From: Limnoperna fortunei
Taxonomy: Eukaryota > Mollusca > Bivalvia > Mytilida > Modiolidae
Length of the DNA stretch: 64,000 bases
NCBI GenBank assembly: GCA_944474755.1
Contig: OX104119.1
Location: forward strand, 310,001-374,000
Direction of reading: 5' to 3'
In this document: positions 1 through 15,620 of the stretch, piece by piece
Position numbering within the stretch: position 1 is the stretch's first letter
Layout: every line of letters starts with the position of its first letter
The notes under the pieces: model-generated
Told to the model about the DNA's origin: nothing
Databases searched by the model: none
What the model saw: the letters and a program-made list of their open reading frames with translations, nothing else
Program-made: the position numbers and the translations under genes

Positions 1-154
1 GGTGAAGTCGGGTACGTCAAACCATGATGACAGATGGTAGAGTCAGGCACATTAAATCATGAGGAAAGGTGGTGTAGTCAGGCACATCAAACCATGATGA
101 CAGATGGTGTAGTCAGCACATCAAACCATGATGACAGATGGTGTAGACAGGAAC

Positions 155-2095
155 ATCAAACCATGATGACAGATTGTGTAGTCAGGCACATTAAACCATG
201 ATGACAAATAGTGAAGTTAGGCACATCAAACCATTAAGACAGATAGTGTAGTCAGGCACATTAAACCATGATGACAGATGGTGTAGTACATCAAATCATG
301 ATGACAGATGGTGTAGTCAGGCACATCCAACCATGATGACAGATGGTGTAGTCAGGTACATCAAACCATGATGACAGATGGTGTAGTCAGTCACATCAAG
401 CCATGATGACAGAAGGTATAGTCAGTTACATCAACACATGATGTAAGATGGTGAAATCTGGTACATCTAACCATGATGAAAGATGGTGTAGTCAGGCACA
501 TCAAACCATGATAAAAGATGGTGTAGTCAGGCACATCAAACCATGATGAAAGATGGTGTAGTCAAGCACATAAAACCATGATGACAGATGGTGTAGTCAG
601 GCACATCAAACCATGATGACAGAAGGTGTAGTCAGGCACATTAATCCATAATGACAAATGGTGTAGAGAGGCGCTTAAACCATGAAGACAGATGGTGTAG
701 TCAGGCACATTAAATCATGATGACTGATGAAGCCAGGCAAATCAAACCATGATGACAGATGGTGTAGTAAAGCACACAAAACCATGATGACAGATGGTGT
801 AGTCAGGCACATCAAACCATGATGACAGATGGTGTAGTCAGGCACATCAAACCATGATGACAGATGGTGTAGTCAGGCACATCAAACCATGATGACAGAT
901 GGTGAAATCAGATAAATCTAACCAAGATGACTGATGATGAAGTCAGGTACATCTAACCATGATGACAGATGGTGTAGTCAGGTACATCACACTTGATGAA
1001 AAATGGGGGTATAGTCAGGCACATAAAACCATGATGACAGATGGTGAAGTCAGGCACATCAAACTATGATGACAGATGGTGAAGTCAGGCACATCAAACC
1101 ATGATGACAGATTGTGTAGTCAGGCACATTAAACCATGATGACAAATAGTGAAGTTAGGCACATCAAACCATTAAGACAGATAGTGTAGTCAGGCACATT
1201 AAACCATGATGACAGATGGTGTAGTACATCAAATCATGATGACAGATGGTGTAGTCAGGCACATCAAACCATGATGACAGATGGTGTAGTCAGGTACATC
1301 AAACCATGATGACAGATGGTGTAGTCAGTCACATAAAGCCATGATGACAGAAGGTATAGTCAGTTACATCAACACATGATGTAAGATGGTGAAATCAGGT
1401 ACATCTAACCATGATGAAAGATGGTGTAGTCAGGCACATCAAACCATGATAAAAGATGGTGTAGTCAGGCACATCAAACCATGATGAAAGATGGTGTAGT
1501 CAAGCACATAAAACCATGATGACAGATGGTGTAGTCAGGCACATCAAACCATGATGACAGAAGGTGTAGTCAGGCACATTAATCCATAATGACAAATGGT
1601 GTAGAGAGGCACTTAAACCATGAAGACAGATGGTGTAGTCAGGCACATTAAATCATGATGACTGATGAAGCCAGGCAAATCAAACCATGATGACAGATGG
1701 TGTAGTAAAGCACACAAAACCATGATGACAGATGGTGTAGTCAGGCACATCAAACCATGATGACAGATGGTGTAGTCAGGCACATCAAACCATGATGAAA
1801 GATGGTGTAGTCAGGCACATCAAACCATGATGACAGATGGTGAAATCAGATAAATCTAACCAAGATGACTGATGATGAAGTCAGGCACATAAAACCATGA
1901 TGACAGATGGTGAAGTCAGGCACATCAAACTATGATGACAGATGGTGAAGTCAGGCACATCAAACCATGATGACAGATTGTGTAGTCAGGCACATTAAAC
2001 CATGATGACAAATAGTGAAGTTAGGCACATCAAACAATTCAGACAGATAGTGTAGTCAGGCACATTAAACCATGATGACAGATGGTGTAGTCAGG
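155..2095. repeat. 0.94-kb higher-order repeat, two copies plus a partial third
   Basis: A distinctive series of units recurs with an exact 938-bp offset. The variant GTGAAGTTAGG block starting near 181 recurs at 1,119; GTCAGTTACATCAACAC at 421 recurs at 1,359; TGACTGATGAAGCCAGG at 721 recurs at 1,659; and GGTGAAATCAGATAAATC at 901 recurs at 1,839. A third, shortened copy begins at about 1,884 (offset 866) and diverges after about 2,095. This is the leftmost higher-order structure in the window. Confidence 0.85.
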
Positions 2096-2460
2096 AACAT
2101 CAAACCATGATGACAGATTGTGTAGTCAGGCACATCAAACCATGTTGACTGATGGTGTAGTCAGGCACATCAAACCATGATGAGAGATGGTGTAGTACAT
2201 CAAATCATGATGACAGATGGTGTAGTCAGGCACATCAAACCATGATGACAGATGGTGTAGTCAGGTACATCAAACCATGACGACAGATGGTGAAATAAGG
2301 TAAATCTAGCCATGATGACAGATGGGGTAGCTAGGCATTTCAAACCATGATGACAAATGGTGTAGTCAGGCACATAAAACCATGATGACAGATGTGTAGT
2401 CAGCAACATTAAACGATGATGACTGATGGTGTAGCCAGGCACTTGAAACCATGATGACAG

Positions 2461-4300
2461 ATGGTGTAGTCAGACACATCAAACCATGATGACAAATGGT
2501 CAAGACAGGTACATCAAACAATGATGACAGATGGTGTAGTCAGGCACATCAAACCACGATGACTGATGGTGTAGGCAGTTACATCGCCACATGATGACAG
2601 ATGGTGTAGTAAGGCACATCAAACCATGATGACAAATGGTGAAGACAGGTACATCAAACAATGATGACAGATGGTGTAGTCAGGCACATCAAACCACGAT
2701 GACTGATGGTGTAGGCAGTTACATCGCCACATGATGACGGATGGTGTAGTCCGGCACATTAAACCATGATAACAGCTGGTGTAGTCAGACACAATAAAAC
2801 ATGATGACAAATGGTGTAGTCAGGCACATCAACCCATGATGACAGATGGTGTAGTCAGGCACATCAAAGATGATGACAGATGGTGAAGTCAGGCACTTCG
2901 AACCATGATGACAGATGGTGAAGACAGGCACATTAAACCATGATGACAGATGGTGTAGAGAGGCACATCAAATGATGATGACAGATGGTGCAGAGAAGCA
3001 CATCAAACCATGATGACAGATGGTGAAGACAGGCACTTCGAACCATGATGACAGATGGCGCAGACAGGCACATCAAACCATGATGACAGATGGTGTAGTC
3101 AGGCACAACAAACCATGATGACAGATGGTGAAGTCAGGCACATTAAACCATGATGACAGATGGTGAAGACAGGCACATCGAACCATGATGACAGATGGCG
3201 CAGACAGGCACATCAAATCATGATGACAGATGGTGTAGAGAAGCACATCAAACCATGATGACAGATGGTGAAGACAGGCACTTCGAACCATGATGACAGA
3301 TGGCGCAGACAGGCACATCAAATCATGATGACAGATGGTGTAGTCAGGCACAACAAACCATGATGACAGATGGTGAAGTCAGGCACATTAAACCATGATG
3401 ACAGATGGTGAAGACAGGCACATCAAACCATGATGACAGATGGTGTAGAGAGGCACATCAAACTATGATGACAGATGGTGTAGAGAGGTACATCAAACCA
3501 TGATGACAGATGATGAAGACAGGCACAACGAACCATGATGACAGATGGCGCAGACAGGCACATCAAACTATGATGACAGATGGTGTAGTCAAGCACATTA
3601 AACCATGATGACAAATGGTGAAGTGAGACACATCAAACCATGAAGACAGATGGTGTAGTCAGGCACATCAACCCATGATGACAGATGGTGAAGTCAGGCA
3701 TAACAAACCATGATGACAGATGGTGAAGTCAGGCACAACAAACCATGATAACAGATGGAGAGTCAGGCACATCAAACCATGATGAAAGATGGTGTAGACA
3801 GGCCCATCAAACTATGATGAAAGATGGTGTAGTAAGGCGCATTAAACCATGATGACAGATGGTGTAGAAAGGCATATCAAACCATGATGACAGATGGTGC
3901 AGTTGGAACATCAAACCATGATGACAGATGGTGTAGTCAGGCATATCAAACCATGATGACAGATGGTGTAGTCAGGCACATCAAACCATGATGACAGATG
4001 GTGTAGTCAGGCATATCAAACCATGATGACAGATGGTGTAGTCATGCAAATCAAACCATGATGACAGATGGTGTTGTCAGGCACATCAAACCATGATGGC
4101 AGATGGTGTAGTCAGTCACATCAAACCATGATGACTGATGGTGCAGTCAGGCACATCAAACCATGATTACAGATGGTGTAGTCAGGCACATCAAACTTTG
4201 TTGACAGATGGTGTAGACAGGAATATCAAACCATGATGACTGATGGTGTAGTCAGGCATATCAAACCATTATGACTGATGGTGTAGTCACGCATATCAAA
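2461..4300. repeat. Divergent monomer stretch with CTTCGAACC-type units
   Basis: The 35-bp units here carry GAAGACAGGCACTTCGAACC, GCGCAGACAGG and GTAGAGAGGCAC variants. Short duplications in whole unit multiples are visible: the CTTCG marker is at 2,896, 3,036 and 3,281, which are spacings of 140 bp (4 units) and 245 bp (7 units). No long higher-order period was recognised. No gene is seen. Confidence 0.7.
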
Positions 4301-4317
4301 CCATGATGACTGATGGT

Positions 4318-7300
4318 GAAGTCAGGAACATAAAACCATGATGACAGATGGTGTGGTCAGGCACATCAAACCATGATGACTGATGGTGTAGAAAGGCATA
4401 ATGATAGATGGTGAGTCAGGTACATCAAACCAAGATGACAGATGGTGAAGACAGGCACTTCGAACCATGATGACAGATGGCGCAGACAGGCACATCAAAC
4501 CATGATGACTGATGGTGCAGTCAGGCACATCAAACTATGATGACAGAAGGTGTAGAGAGGCACATCAAACCATGATGACAGATGATGAAGACAGGCACTG
4601 CGAACCATGATGACAGAGGACGTAGACAGGCACATCAAACTATGATGACAGATGGTGAAGTCAGGAACATCAAACCATGATGACAGATGGTGTGGTCAGG
4701 CACATCAAACCATGATGACTGATGGTGTAGAAAGGCATAATGATAGATGGTGAGTCAGGCACATCAAACCAAGATGACAGATGGTGAAGACAGGCACATC
4801 AAACCATGATGACAGATGGTGTAGTCAGGCACAACAAACCATGATCACGGATGGTGAAGTCAGGCACATTAAACCATGTTGACAGATGGTGAAGACATCA
4901 CATCAAACCATGATGACAAATGGTGTAGAGAGGCACATCAAACTATGATGACAGATGGCGCAGACAGGAACATCAAACCATGATGACAGATGGTGTAGTC
5001 AGGCACATCAACCCATGATGATAGATGCTGAGTCAGGCACATCAAACCATGAAGACAGATGGTGTAGATAGGCACATCAAACCATGATGACAGATGGTGT
5101 AGTCAGTCACATCAAACCATGATGACTGATGGTGCAGTCAGGCACATCAAAACATGATGACAGATGGTGTAGTCAGGAACATCAAACTTTGTTGACAGAT
5201 GGTGTAGAAAGGCATATCAAACCATGATGACTGATGGTGTAGTCAGGCACATCAAACCATGATGACAGATGGTGTAGTCATGCATATCAAACCATTATAA
5301 CTGATGGTGTAGTCACGCAAATCAAACCATGATGACTGATGGTGAAGTCAGGAACATCAAACCATGATGACAGATGGTATGGTCAGGCACATCAAACCAT
5401 GATGACTGATGGTGTAGAAAGGCATAATGATAGATGGTGAGTCAGGCACATCAAACCAAGATGACAGATGGTGAAGACAGGCACTTCGAACCATGATGAC
5501 AGATGGCACAGACAGGCACATCAAACCATGATGACTGATGGTGCAGTCAGGCACATCAAACTATGATGACAGAAGGTGTAGAGAGGCACATCAAACCATG
5601 ATGACAGATGATGAAGACAGGCACTGCGAACCATGATGACAGATGCCGCAGACAGGCACATCAAACCATGATGACAGATGGTGTAGTCAGGCACATCAAA
5701 CCATGATGACTAATGGTGTAGTAGGGCACATCAAACCATGATGACTGATGGTGTACCAGGCACTTGAAACCGTGATGACAGATGGTGAAGAGAGGCACAT
5801 CAAACCAGGATATGACTGATGGTGCAGTCAGGCACATCAAACCATGATGACAGATGGTGTAGTCAGGAACATCAAACTTTGTTGACAGATGGTGTAGAAA
5901 GGCATATCAAACCATGATGACTGATGGTGTAGTCAGGCACATCAAACCATGATGACAGATGGTGTAGTCATGCATATCAAACCATTATAACTGATGGTGT
6001 AGTCACGCAAATCAAACCATGATGACTGATGGTGAAGTCAGGAACATCAAACCATGATGACAGATGGTATGGTCAGGCACATCAAACCATGATGACTGAT
6101 GGTGTAGAAAGGCATAATGATAGATGGTGAGTCAGGCACATCAAACCAAGATGACAGATGGTGAAGACAGGCACTTCGAACCATGATGACAGATGGCACA
6201 GACAGGCACATCAAACCATGATGACTGATGGTGCAGTCAGGCACATCAAACTATGATGACAGAAGGTGTAGAGAGGCACATCAAACCATGATGACAGATG
6301 ATGAAGACAGGCACTGCGAACCATGATGACAGATGGCGCAGACAGGCACATCAAACCATGATGACAGATGGTGTAGTCAGGCACATCAAACCATGATGAC
6401 TAATGGTGTAGTAGGGCACATCAAACCATGATGACTGATGGTGTACCAGGCACTTGAAACCATGATGACAGATGGTGAAGAGAGGCACATCAAACCAGGA
6501 TGACAGATGGTGAAGACAGGCACTTCGAACCATGACGACAGATGGAGCAGACAGGCACATCAAACCATGATGACAGATGGTGTAGTCAGGCACATCAACC
6601 CATGATGATAGATGGTGTAGTCAGGCACATCAACCCAAGATGACAGATGGTGCAGTCAGGAACATCAAAGATGATGACAGATGGTGAAGTCAGGAACATC
6701 AAACAATGATGACAGATGGTGAAGTCAGGAACATCAAACCATGATGACAGATGGCGCAGACAGGCACATCAAACCATGATGACAGATGGTGTAGTCAGGC
6801 ACATCAACCCATGATGATAGATGGTGTAGTCAGGCACATCAAACCATGATGACAGATGGTAAAGACAGGCACATCAAACCATGATGACAGATGGTGAAGA
6901 GAGGCACATCAAACCATGATGACAGATGGTGTAGTCATGCAAATCAAACCATGATGACAGATGGTGTTGGCAGACACATCAAACCATGATGGCAGATGGT
7001 GTAGTCAGTCACATCAAACCATGATGACTGATGTTGCAGTCAGGCACATCAAACCATGATGACAGATGGTGTAGTCAGGAACATCAAACTTTGTTGACAG
7101 ATGGTGTAGAAAGGCATATCAAACCATGATGACTGATGGTGTAGTCAGGCACATCAAACCATGATGACAGATGGTGTAGTCATGCATATCAAACCATTAT
7201 AACTGATGGTGTAGTCACGCAAATCAAACCATGATGACTGATGGTGAAGTCAGGAACATCAAACCATGATGACAGATGGTATGGTCAGGCACATCAAACC

Positions 7301-7680
7301 ATGATGACTGATGGTGTAGAAAGGCATAATGATAGATGGTGAGTCAGGCACATCAAACCAAGATGACAGATGGTGAAGACAGGCACTTCGAACCATGATG
7401 ACAGATGGCGCAGACAAGCACATCAAACCATGATGACTGATGGTGCAGTCAGGCACATCAAACTATGATGACAGAAGGTGTAGAGAGGCACATCAAACCA
7501 TGATGACAGATGATGAAGACAGGCACTGCGAACCATGATGACAGATGGCGCAGACAGGCACATCAAACCATGATGACAGATGGTGTAGTCAGGCACATCA
7601 AACCATGATGACTAATGGTGTAGTAGGGAACATCTAACCATGATGACTGATGGTGTACCAGGCACTTGAAACCATGATGA
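4318..7680. repeat. Irregular higher-order repeat, five spaced copies
   Basis: The marker GAAGTCAGGAACAT followed by GT(A/G)TGGTCAGG starts at 4,318, 4,658, 5,344, 6,034 and 7,246 (spacings 340, 686, 690 and 1,212 bp). The two copies at 5,344 and 6,034 are near-identical over about 690 bp. Each copy contains a unit shortened to GGCATAATGATAGATGG, followed by the 34-bp GGTGAGTCAGG unit. The unequal spacings suggest successive unequal exchanges rather than one clean amplification. Confidence 0.8.
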
Positions 7681-8335
7681 CAGATGGTGTAGTCAGACAC
7701 ATCAAACCATGATGACAGATGGTGTAGTCAGGCACATAAAACCATGATGACAGATGGTGTAGTCAGGCACATCAAACCATTACTGATGGTGTAGTCAGGC
7801 ACATCAAACCATGATGACAGATGGTGTAGTCAGGCACATCAAACCAATAAGACTGATGGTGTAGCCAGGCACATAAAACCATGATGACTGATGGTGAAGA
7901 GAGACACATAAAACCACGATGACTGATGGTGTAGTCAGGCATATCAAACCTTGATGACAGATGGCGAGTCAGGCACATCAAACCATGATGACAGGTGGTG
8001 CAGTCAGGCACATCAAACCATGATGATTGAATGTGTAGCCAGGAACATAAAACCATGAGGACAGAAGGTGTAGTCAGGCACATCAAACCATGATGACAGA
8101 TGGTGTAGTCAGCACATCAAACAATGATGACTGATGGTGTAGTCAGGGACATCAAATCATGAACACAGATGGTGTAGTCAGGTACATCAAACCATGATGA
8201 CAGATGGTGTAGCCAAGAACATCAAATGATGACAGATGGTGTAGCCAGGCACATCAAACCATGATGACAGATGGTGTAGTAAGACACATCAAACCATGAT
8301 GACAGATGGTGTACTCAGGCATATCAACCATGATG
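7681..8335. repeat. Monomer stretch between higher-order blocks
   Basis: Ordinary 35-bp units with the first appearance from the left of the AATAAGACTGATGG, GAAGAGAGACACATAAAACC and 32-bp AACATCAAATGATGAC variants that dominate later blocks. No gene or other element is seen here. Confidence 0.7.
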
Positions 8336-11300
8336 ACAAATGGTGAAGTCAGGCACATCAAACCATGATGACTGATGGTGTAGTCAGGCATATCAACAAT
8401 GATGACAAATGGTGAAGTCGGGCACATCAAACCATGATGACTGATGGTATAGCCAGGCACATAAAACCATGATGACAGAAGGTGTAGTCAGGCACATCAA
8501 ACCTTGATGTCATATGGTGTAGTCAGGCACATCAAACCATGATGACAGATGGTGTAGTCCGCCCATTAAACCATGATGACTGATGGTGAAGTCAGGGACA
8601 TCAAATCATGAAGACAGATGGTGTAGTCAGGTACATCAAACCATGATGACAGATGGTGTAGCCAAGAACATCAAATGATGACAGATGGTGTAGCCAGGCA
8701 CATCAAACCATGATGACAGATGGTGTAGTAAGACACATCAAACCATGATGACAGATGGTGTATTCAGGCACATCAAACCATGATTACTGATTGTGAAGTC
8801 AGGAAAAACAAACCATGATAACAGATGATGTAGTCAGGCATATCAACCATGACGACAAATGGAGTAGCCAGGCACATCAAACCATGATGACAGATGGTAT
8901 AGCCAGGCACATCAAACCAGTAAGACTGATGGTGTAGTCAGGCACATAAAACCATGATGACAGATGGTGTAGTCAGGCACATCAAACCATGATGACAGAT
9001 GGTGTAGTCAGGCACATAAAACCATGATGACAGATGGTGTAGTCAGGCACATCAAACCTTGATGACATATGGTGTAGTCAGGCATATCAACCATGATGAC
9101 AAATGTTGAAGTCCGGCACATCAAACCATGATGACAGATGGTGTACTCAGGCATATCAACAATGATGACAGATGGTGTAGCCAGGCACATCAAACCATGA
9201 TGACAGATGGTGTAGTCAGACACATCAAACCATGATGAGAGATGGTGTAGTCAGGCACATCAAACCATGCTTACTGATGGTGTAGTCAGGCACATCAAAC
9301 CATGAAGACAGATGTTGAAGTCAGGCACATCAAACCAATAAGACTGATGGTGTAGTCAGGCACATAAAACCATGATGACAGATGGTGTAGTCAGGCACAT
9401 CAAACCATGATGACAGATGGTGTAGTCAGGCACATAAAACCATGATGAGAGATGGTGTAGTCAGGCACATCAAACCATGATTACTGATGGTGTAGTCAGG
9501 CACATCAAACCATGAAGACAGATGTTGAAGTCAGGCACATCAAACCAATAAGACTGATGGTGTAGTCAGGCACATAAAACCATGATGACAGATGGTGTAG
9601 TCAGGCACATCAAACCATGATGACAGATGGTGTAGTCAGGCACATAAAACCATGATGACAGATGGTGTAGTCAGGCACATCAAACCATGATTACTGATGG
9701 TGTAGTCAGGCACATCAAACCATGATGACAGATGGTGTAGTCAGGCACATCAAACCAATAAGACTGATGGTGTAGCCAGGCACATTAAACCATGATGACA
9801 GATGGTGTAGAGAGGCACATCAAATGATGATGACAGATGGTGCAGAGAAGCACATCAAACCATGATGACAAATGGTGAAGTCAGGCACATCAAACCATGA
9901 TGACTGATGGTGTAGTCAGGCATATCTCAACAATGATGACAAATGGTGAAGTCGGGCACATCAAACCATGATGACTGATGGTATAGCCAGGCACATAAAA
10001 CCATGATGACAGAAGGTGTAGTCAGGCACATCAAACCTTGATGTCATATGGTGTAGTCAGGCACATCAAACCATGATGACAGATGGTGTAGTCCGCCCAT
10101 TAAACCATGATGACTGATGGTGAAGTCAGGGACATCAAATCATGAAGACAGATGGTGTAGTCAGGTACATCAAACCATGATGACAGATGGTGTAGCCAAG
10201 AACATCAAATGATGACAGATGGTGTAGCCAGGCACATCAAACCATGATGACAGATGGTGTAGTAAGACACATCAAACCATGATGACAGATGGTGTATTCA
10301 GGCACATCAAACCATGATTACTGATTGTGAAGTCAGGAAAAACAAACCATGATAACAGATGATGTAGTCAGGCATATCAACCATGACGACAAATGGAGTA
10401 GCCAGGCACATCAAACCATGATGACAGATGGTATAGCCAGGCACATCAAACCAGTAAGACTGATGGTGTAGTCAGGCACATAAAACCATGATGACAGATG
10501 GTGTAGTCAGGCACATCAAACCATGATGACAGATGGTGTAGTCAGGCACATAAAACCATGATGACAGATGGTGTAGTCAGGCACATCAAACCTTGATGAC
10601 ATATGGTGTAGTCAGGCATATCAACCATGATGACAAATGTTGAAGTCCGGCACATCAAACCATGATGACAGATGGTGTACTCAGGCATATCAACAATGAT
10701 GACAGATGGTGTAGCCAGGCACATCAAACCATGATGACAGATGGTGTAGTCAGACACATCAAACCATGATGAGAGATGGTGTAGTCAGGCACATCAAACC
10801 ATGCTTACTGATGGTGTAGTCAGGCACATCAAACCATGAAGACAGATGTTGAAGTCAGGCACATCAAACCAATAAGACTGATGGTGTAGTCAGGCACATA
10901 AAACCATGATGACAGATGGTGTAGTCAGGCACATCAAACCATGATGACAGATGGTGTAGTCAGGCACATAAAACCATGATGAGAGATGGTGTAGTCAGGC
11001 ACATCAAACCATGATTACTGATGGTGTAGTCAGGCACATCAAACCATGAAGACAGATGTTGAAGTCAGGCACATCAAACCAATAAGACTGATGGTGTAGT
11101 CAGGCACATAAAACCATGATGACAGATGGTGTAGTCAGGCACATCAAACCATGATGACAGATGGTGTAGTCAGGCACATAAAACCATGATGACAGATGGT
11201 GTAGTCAGGCACATCAAACCATGATTACTGATGGTGTAGTCAGGCACATCAAACCATGATGACAGATGGTGTAGTCAGGCACATCAAACCATGATGACAG

Positions 11301-11400
11301 ATGGTGTAGTCAGGCACATTAAACCATGATGACAGATGGTGTAGAGAGGCACATCAAATGATGATGACAGATGGTGCAGAGAAGCACATCAAACCATGAT
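8336..11400. repeat. 1,534-bp tandem duplication inside the array
   Basis: Copy 1 (about 8,336-9,869) and copy 2 (about 9,870-11,400) match unit by unit. The offset is 1,532 bp at the junction and 1,534 bp after a 2-bp difference (CATATCAAC versus CATATCTCAAC). For example, the unit series at 9,008-9,223 recurs at 10,542-10,757. The copies differ near their ends: AATAAGACTGATGG near 9,760 is replaced by a consensus unit near 11,290. Confidence 0.88.
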
Positions 11401-14400
11401 GACAGATGGTGAAGACAGGCACTTCGAACCATGATGACAGATGGGGCAGACAGGCACATCAAACCATGATGACAGATGGTGTAGTCAGGCACAACAAACC
11501 ATGATGACAGATGGTGAAGTCAGGCACATTAAACCATGATGACAGATGGTGAAGACAGGCACATCAAACTATGATGACAGATGGTGTAGAGAGGCACATC
11601 AAACCATGATGACAGATGATGAAGACAGGTACTGCGAACCATGATGACAGATGGCGCAGACAGGCACATCAAACTATGATGACAGATGGTGTAGTCAAGC
11701 ACATCAAACCATGATGACAGATTGTGTAGTCAAGCACATTAATCCATGATGACAAATGGAGAAGTGAGACACATTAAACCATGAAGACAGATGGTGTAGT
11801 CAGGCACATCAACCCATGATGACAGATGGTGAAATCAGGCATAACAAACCATGATGACATGCGGTGAAGTCAGGCACAACAAACCATGATAACAGATGGA
11901 GAGTTAGGCACATCAAACCATGATGAAAGATGGTGTAGTCAAGCGCATTAAACCACGATGACAGATGGTGTAGAAAGGCACATCAAACCATGATGACAGA
12001 TGGTGCAGTTGGAACATCAAACCATGATGACAGATGGTGTAGACAGGCACATCAAACTATGATGACAGATGGTGTAGTCAAGCGCATTAAACCACGATGA
12101 CAGATGGTGTAGAAAGGCACATCAAACCATGATGACAGATGGTGCAGTTGGAACATCAAACCATGATGACAGATGGTGTAGTCAGGCATATCAAACCATG
12201 ATGACAGATGGTGTAGTCAGGCACATGAAACCATGATGACAGATGGTGTAGTCAGGCATATCAAACCATGATGACAGATGGTGTAGTCATGCAAATCAAA
12301 CCATGATGGCAGATGGTGTAGTCAGTCACATCAAACCATGATGACTGATGGTGCAGTCAGGCACATCAAACCATGATGACAGATGGTGTAGTCAGGCACA
12401 TCAGACTTTGTTGACAGATGGTGTAGACAGGAATATCAAACCATGATGACAGATGGTGTAGTCAGGCACATCAAACCATGATGACAGATGGTGTAGTCAG
12501 GCATATCAAACCATTATGACTGATGGTGTAGTCACGCATATCAAACCATGATGACTGATGGTGAAGTCAGGAACATCAAACCATGATGACAGATGGTGTG
12601 GTCAGGCACATCAAACGATTACAAATGTTGAAGTCCAGCACATCAAACCATGATGACAGATGGTGTAGTCAGGCAAATCAACAATGATGACAGATGGTAT
12701 AGCCAGGCACATCAAACCATGATGACAGATGGTGTAGTCAGGTACAACAAGCCATGATTACAGATGGTGTAGCCAAGAACATCAATGATGACATATGGTG
12801 TAGCCAGGCACATCAAACCATGATGACAGATGGTGTAGTCAGACACATCAAACCATGATGACAGATGGTGTAGTCAGGCACATCAAACCATGATTACTGA
12901 TGGTGTAGCCAGGCACATCAAACCATGAAGACAGATGTTGAAGTCAGGCACATCAAACGAATAAGACTGATGGTGTAGTCAGGCACATAAAACCATGATG
13001 ACAGATGGTGTAGTCAGGCACATCAAACCATGATGACAGATGGTGTAGTCAGGCACATAAAACCATGATGACAGATGGTGTAGTCAGGCACATCAAACCA
13101 TGATTACTGATGGTGTAGTCAGGCACATCAAACCATGATGACAGATGGTGTAGTCAGGCACATCAAACCAATAAGACTGATGGTGTAGCCAGGCAAATAA
13201 AACCATGATGACTGATGGTGAAGAGAGACACATAAAACCATGATGACTGATGGTGTAGTCAGGCATATCAAACAATGATGACAGATGGTGAGTCAGGCAC
13301 ATCAAACCATAATGACAGGTGGTGCAGTCAGGCACATCAAACCATGATGACAGATGGTGTAGTCAGGCACATAAAACCATGATGACAGATGGTGTAGTCA
13401 GGCACATCAAACCATGATTACTGATGGTGTAGTCAGGCACATCAAACCATGATGACAGGTGGTGTAGTCAGGCACATCAAATTATGATGATTGATGGTGT
13501 AGCCAGGAACATAAAACCATGAAGACAGGTGTAGTCAGGCACATCAAACATTGATGACAGATGGTGTAGTCAGCACATCAAACCATGATGACTGATGGTG
13601 TAGTCAGGGACATCAAATCATGAAGACAGATGGTGTAGTCAGGTACATCAAACCATGATGACAGATGGTGTAGCCAAGAACATCAAATGATGACAGATGG
13701 TGTAGCCAGGCACATCAAACCATGATGACAGATGGTGTAGTCAGGCATATCAACCATGATGACAAATGGTGTAGCCAGCCACATCAAACCTTGATGACAT
13801 ATGGTGTAGTCAGGCATATCAACCATGATGACAAATGGTGAAGTCAGGCATATCAAACCATGATGACAAATGGTGAAGTCAGGCATATCAAACCATGATG
13901 ACAGATGGTGTAGTCAGGTACATCAACCATGATGACAAATGATGTAGTCAGGTACATCAAACCATGATGACAGATGGTGTAGCCAAGAACATCAAATGAT
14001 GACAGATGGTGTAGCCAGGCACATCAAATCATGATGACAGATGGTGTAGTCAGAAAAATCAAACCATGATGACAAATGGTGAAGTCAGGCACATCAAACC
14101 ATGATGACAGATGATGCAGTCAGGTACATCAAACCATGATGACAGATGGTGTAGCCAAGAACATCAAATGATGACAGATGGTGTAGCCAGGCATATCAAC
14201 TATGATGACAAAGATGAAGTCAGGCATATCAAACCATGATGACAGATGGTGTAGTCAGGCATATCAACTATGATGACAAAAGGGGAAGTCAGGCACATCA
14301 AACCATGATGACAGATGGTGTAGTTGGACACATCAAACCATGATGACAGATGGTGTAGTCAGGAACATCAAACCACGATGACAGATGGTGTAGTCAGGCA

Positions 14401-15620
14401 TATCAACTATGATGACAGATGGTGTAGCCAGGCACATCAAATCATGATGACAGATGGTGTAGTCAGAAAAATCAAACCATGATGACAAATGGTGAAGTCA
14501 GGCACATCAAACCATGATGACAGATGATGCAGTCAGGCATATCAACTATGATGACAAAGATGAAGTCAGGCACATCAAACCATGATGACAGATGGTGTAG
14601 TCAGGCATATCAACTATGATGACAAAAGGTGAAGTCAGGCACATCAAACCATGATGACAGAAGGTGTAGCCAGACACATCAAACCATGATGACAGATGGT
14701 GTAGCCAGGCACATTAAACCATGATGACAGATGGTGTAGTCAGGTACATCAAACCATGATGACTGATGGTATAGCCAGGCACATCAAACCTTGATGACAT
14801 ATGGTGTAGTCAGGCATATCAACCATGATGACAAATGTTGAAGTCCGGCACATCAAACCATGATGACAAATGGTGTAGTCAGGCATATCAACCATGATGA
14901 CAGATGGTGTAGTCAGGCATATCAACAATGATGACAGATGGTGTAGCCAGACACATCAAACCATGATGACAGATGGTGTAGCCAGGCACATCAAACCACG
15001 ATGACAGATGGTGTAGTCAGACACATCAAACCATGATGACAGATGGTGTAGTCAGGCACATCAAACCATGATTACTGATGGTGTAGTCAGGCAAATAAAA
15101 CCATGATGACAGATGTTGGAGTCCGGCACATCAAACCATGATTACTGATGGTGTAGTCAGGCACATCAAACCATGAAGACAGATGTTGAAGTCTAGGCAC
15201 ATCAAACCAATAAGACTGATGGTGTAGCCAGGCACATAAAACCATGATGACTGATGGTGAAGAGAGACACATAAAACCATGATGACTAATGGTGTAGTCA
15301 GGTATATCAAACCATGATGACAGATGGTGAGTCAGGCACATCAAACCATGATGACAGGTGGTGTAGTCAGGCACATCAAACCATGATGATTGATGGTGTA
15401 GCCAGGAACATAAAACCATGAAGACAGGTGTAGTCAGGCACATCAAACATTGATGACAGATGGTGTAGTCAGCACATCAAACCATGATGACTGATGGTGT
15501 AGTCAGGGACTTCAAATCATGAAGACAGATGGTGTAGTCAGGTACATCAAACCATGATGACAGATGGTGTAGCCAGGAACATCAAATGATGACAGATGGT
15601 GTAGTCAGGCACATCAAACC
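11341..15620. repeat. 4.3-kb block, first copy of a 16,106-bp-offset duplication
   Basis: Markers match the block at 27,447-31,726 at a constant offset of 16,106 bp. The GTAGAGAGGC marker is at 11,341 and 27,447; GAAGTGAGACAC at 11,761 and 27,867; the short unit AAACGATTACAAATGTTG near 12,614 and 28,720; and GATGTTGGAGTCC at 15,112 and 31,218. Only isolated base differences were noticed, such as GTACAACAAGCC versus GTACAACAATCC and CATTAAACC versus CATTAAATAATG. It diverges after about 15,620, where the second copy continues with a GTAAGGAAAAACAAACC unit. Confidence 0.87.
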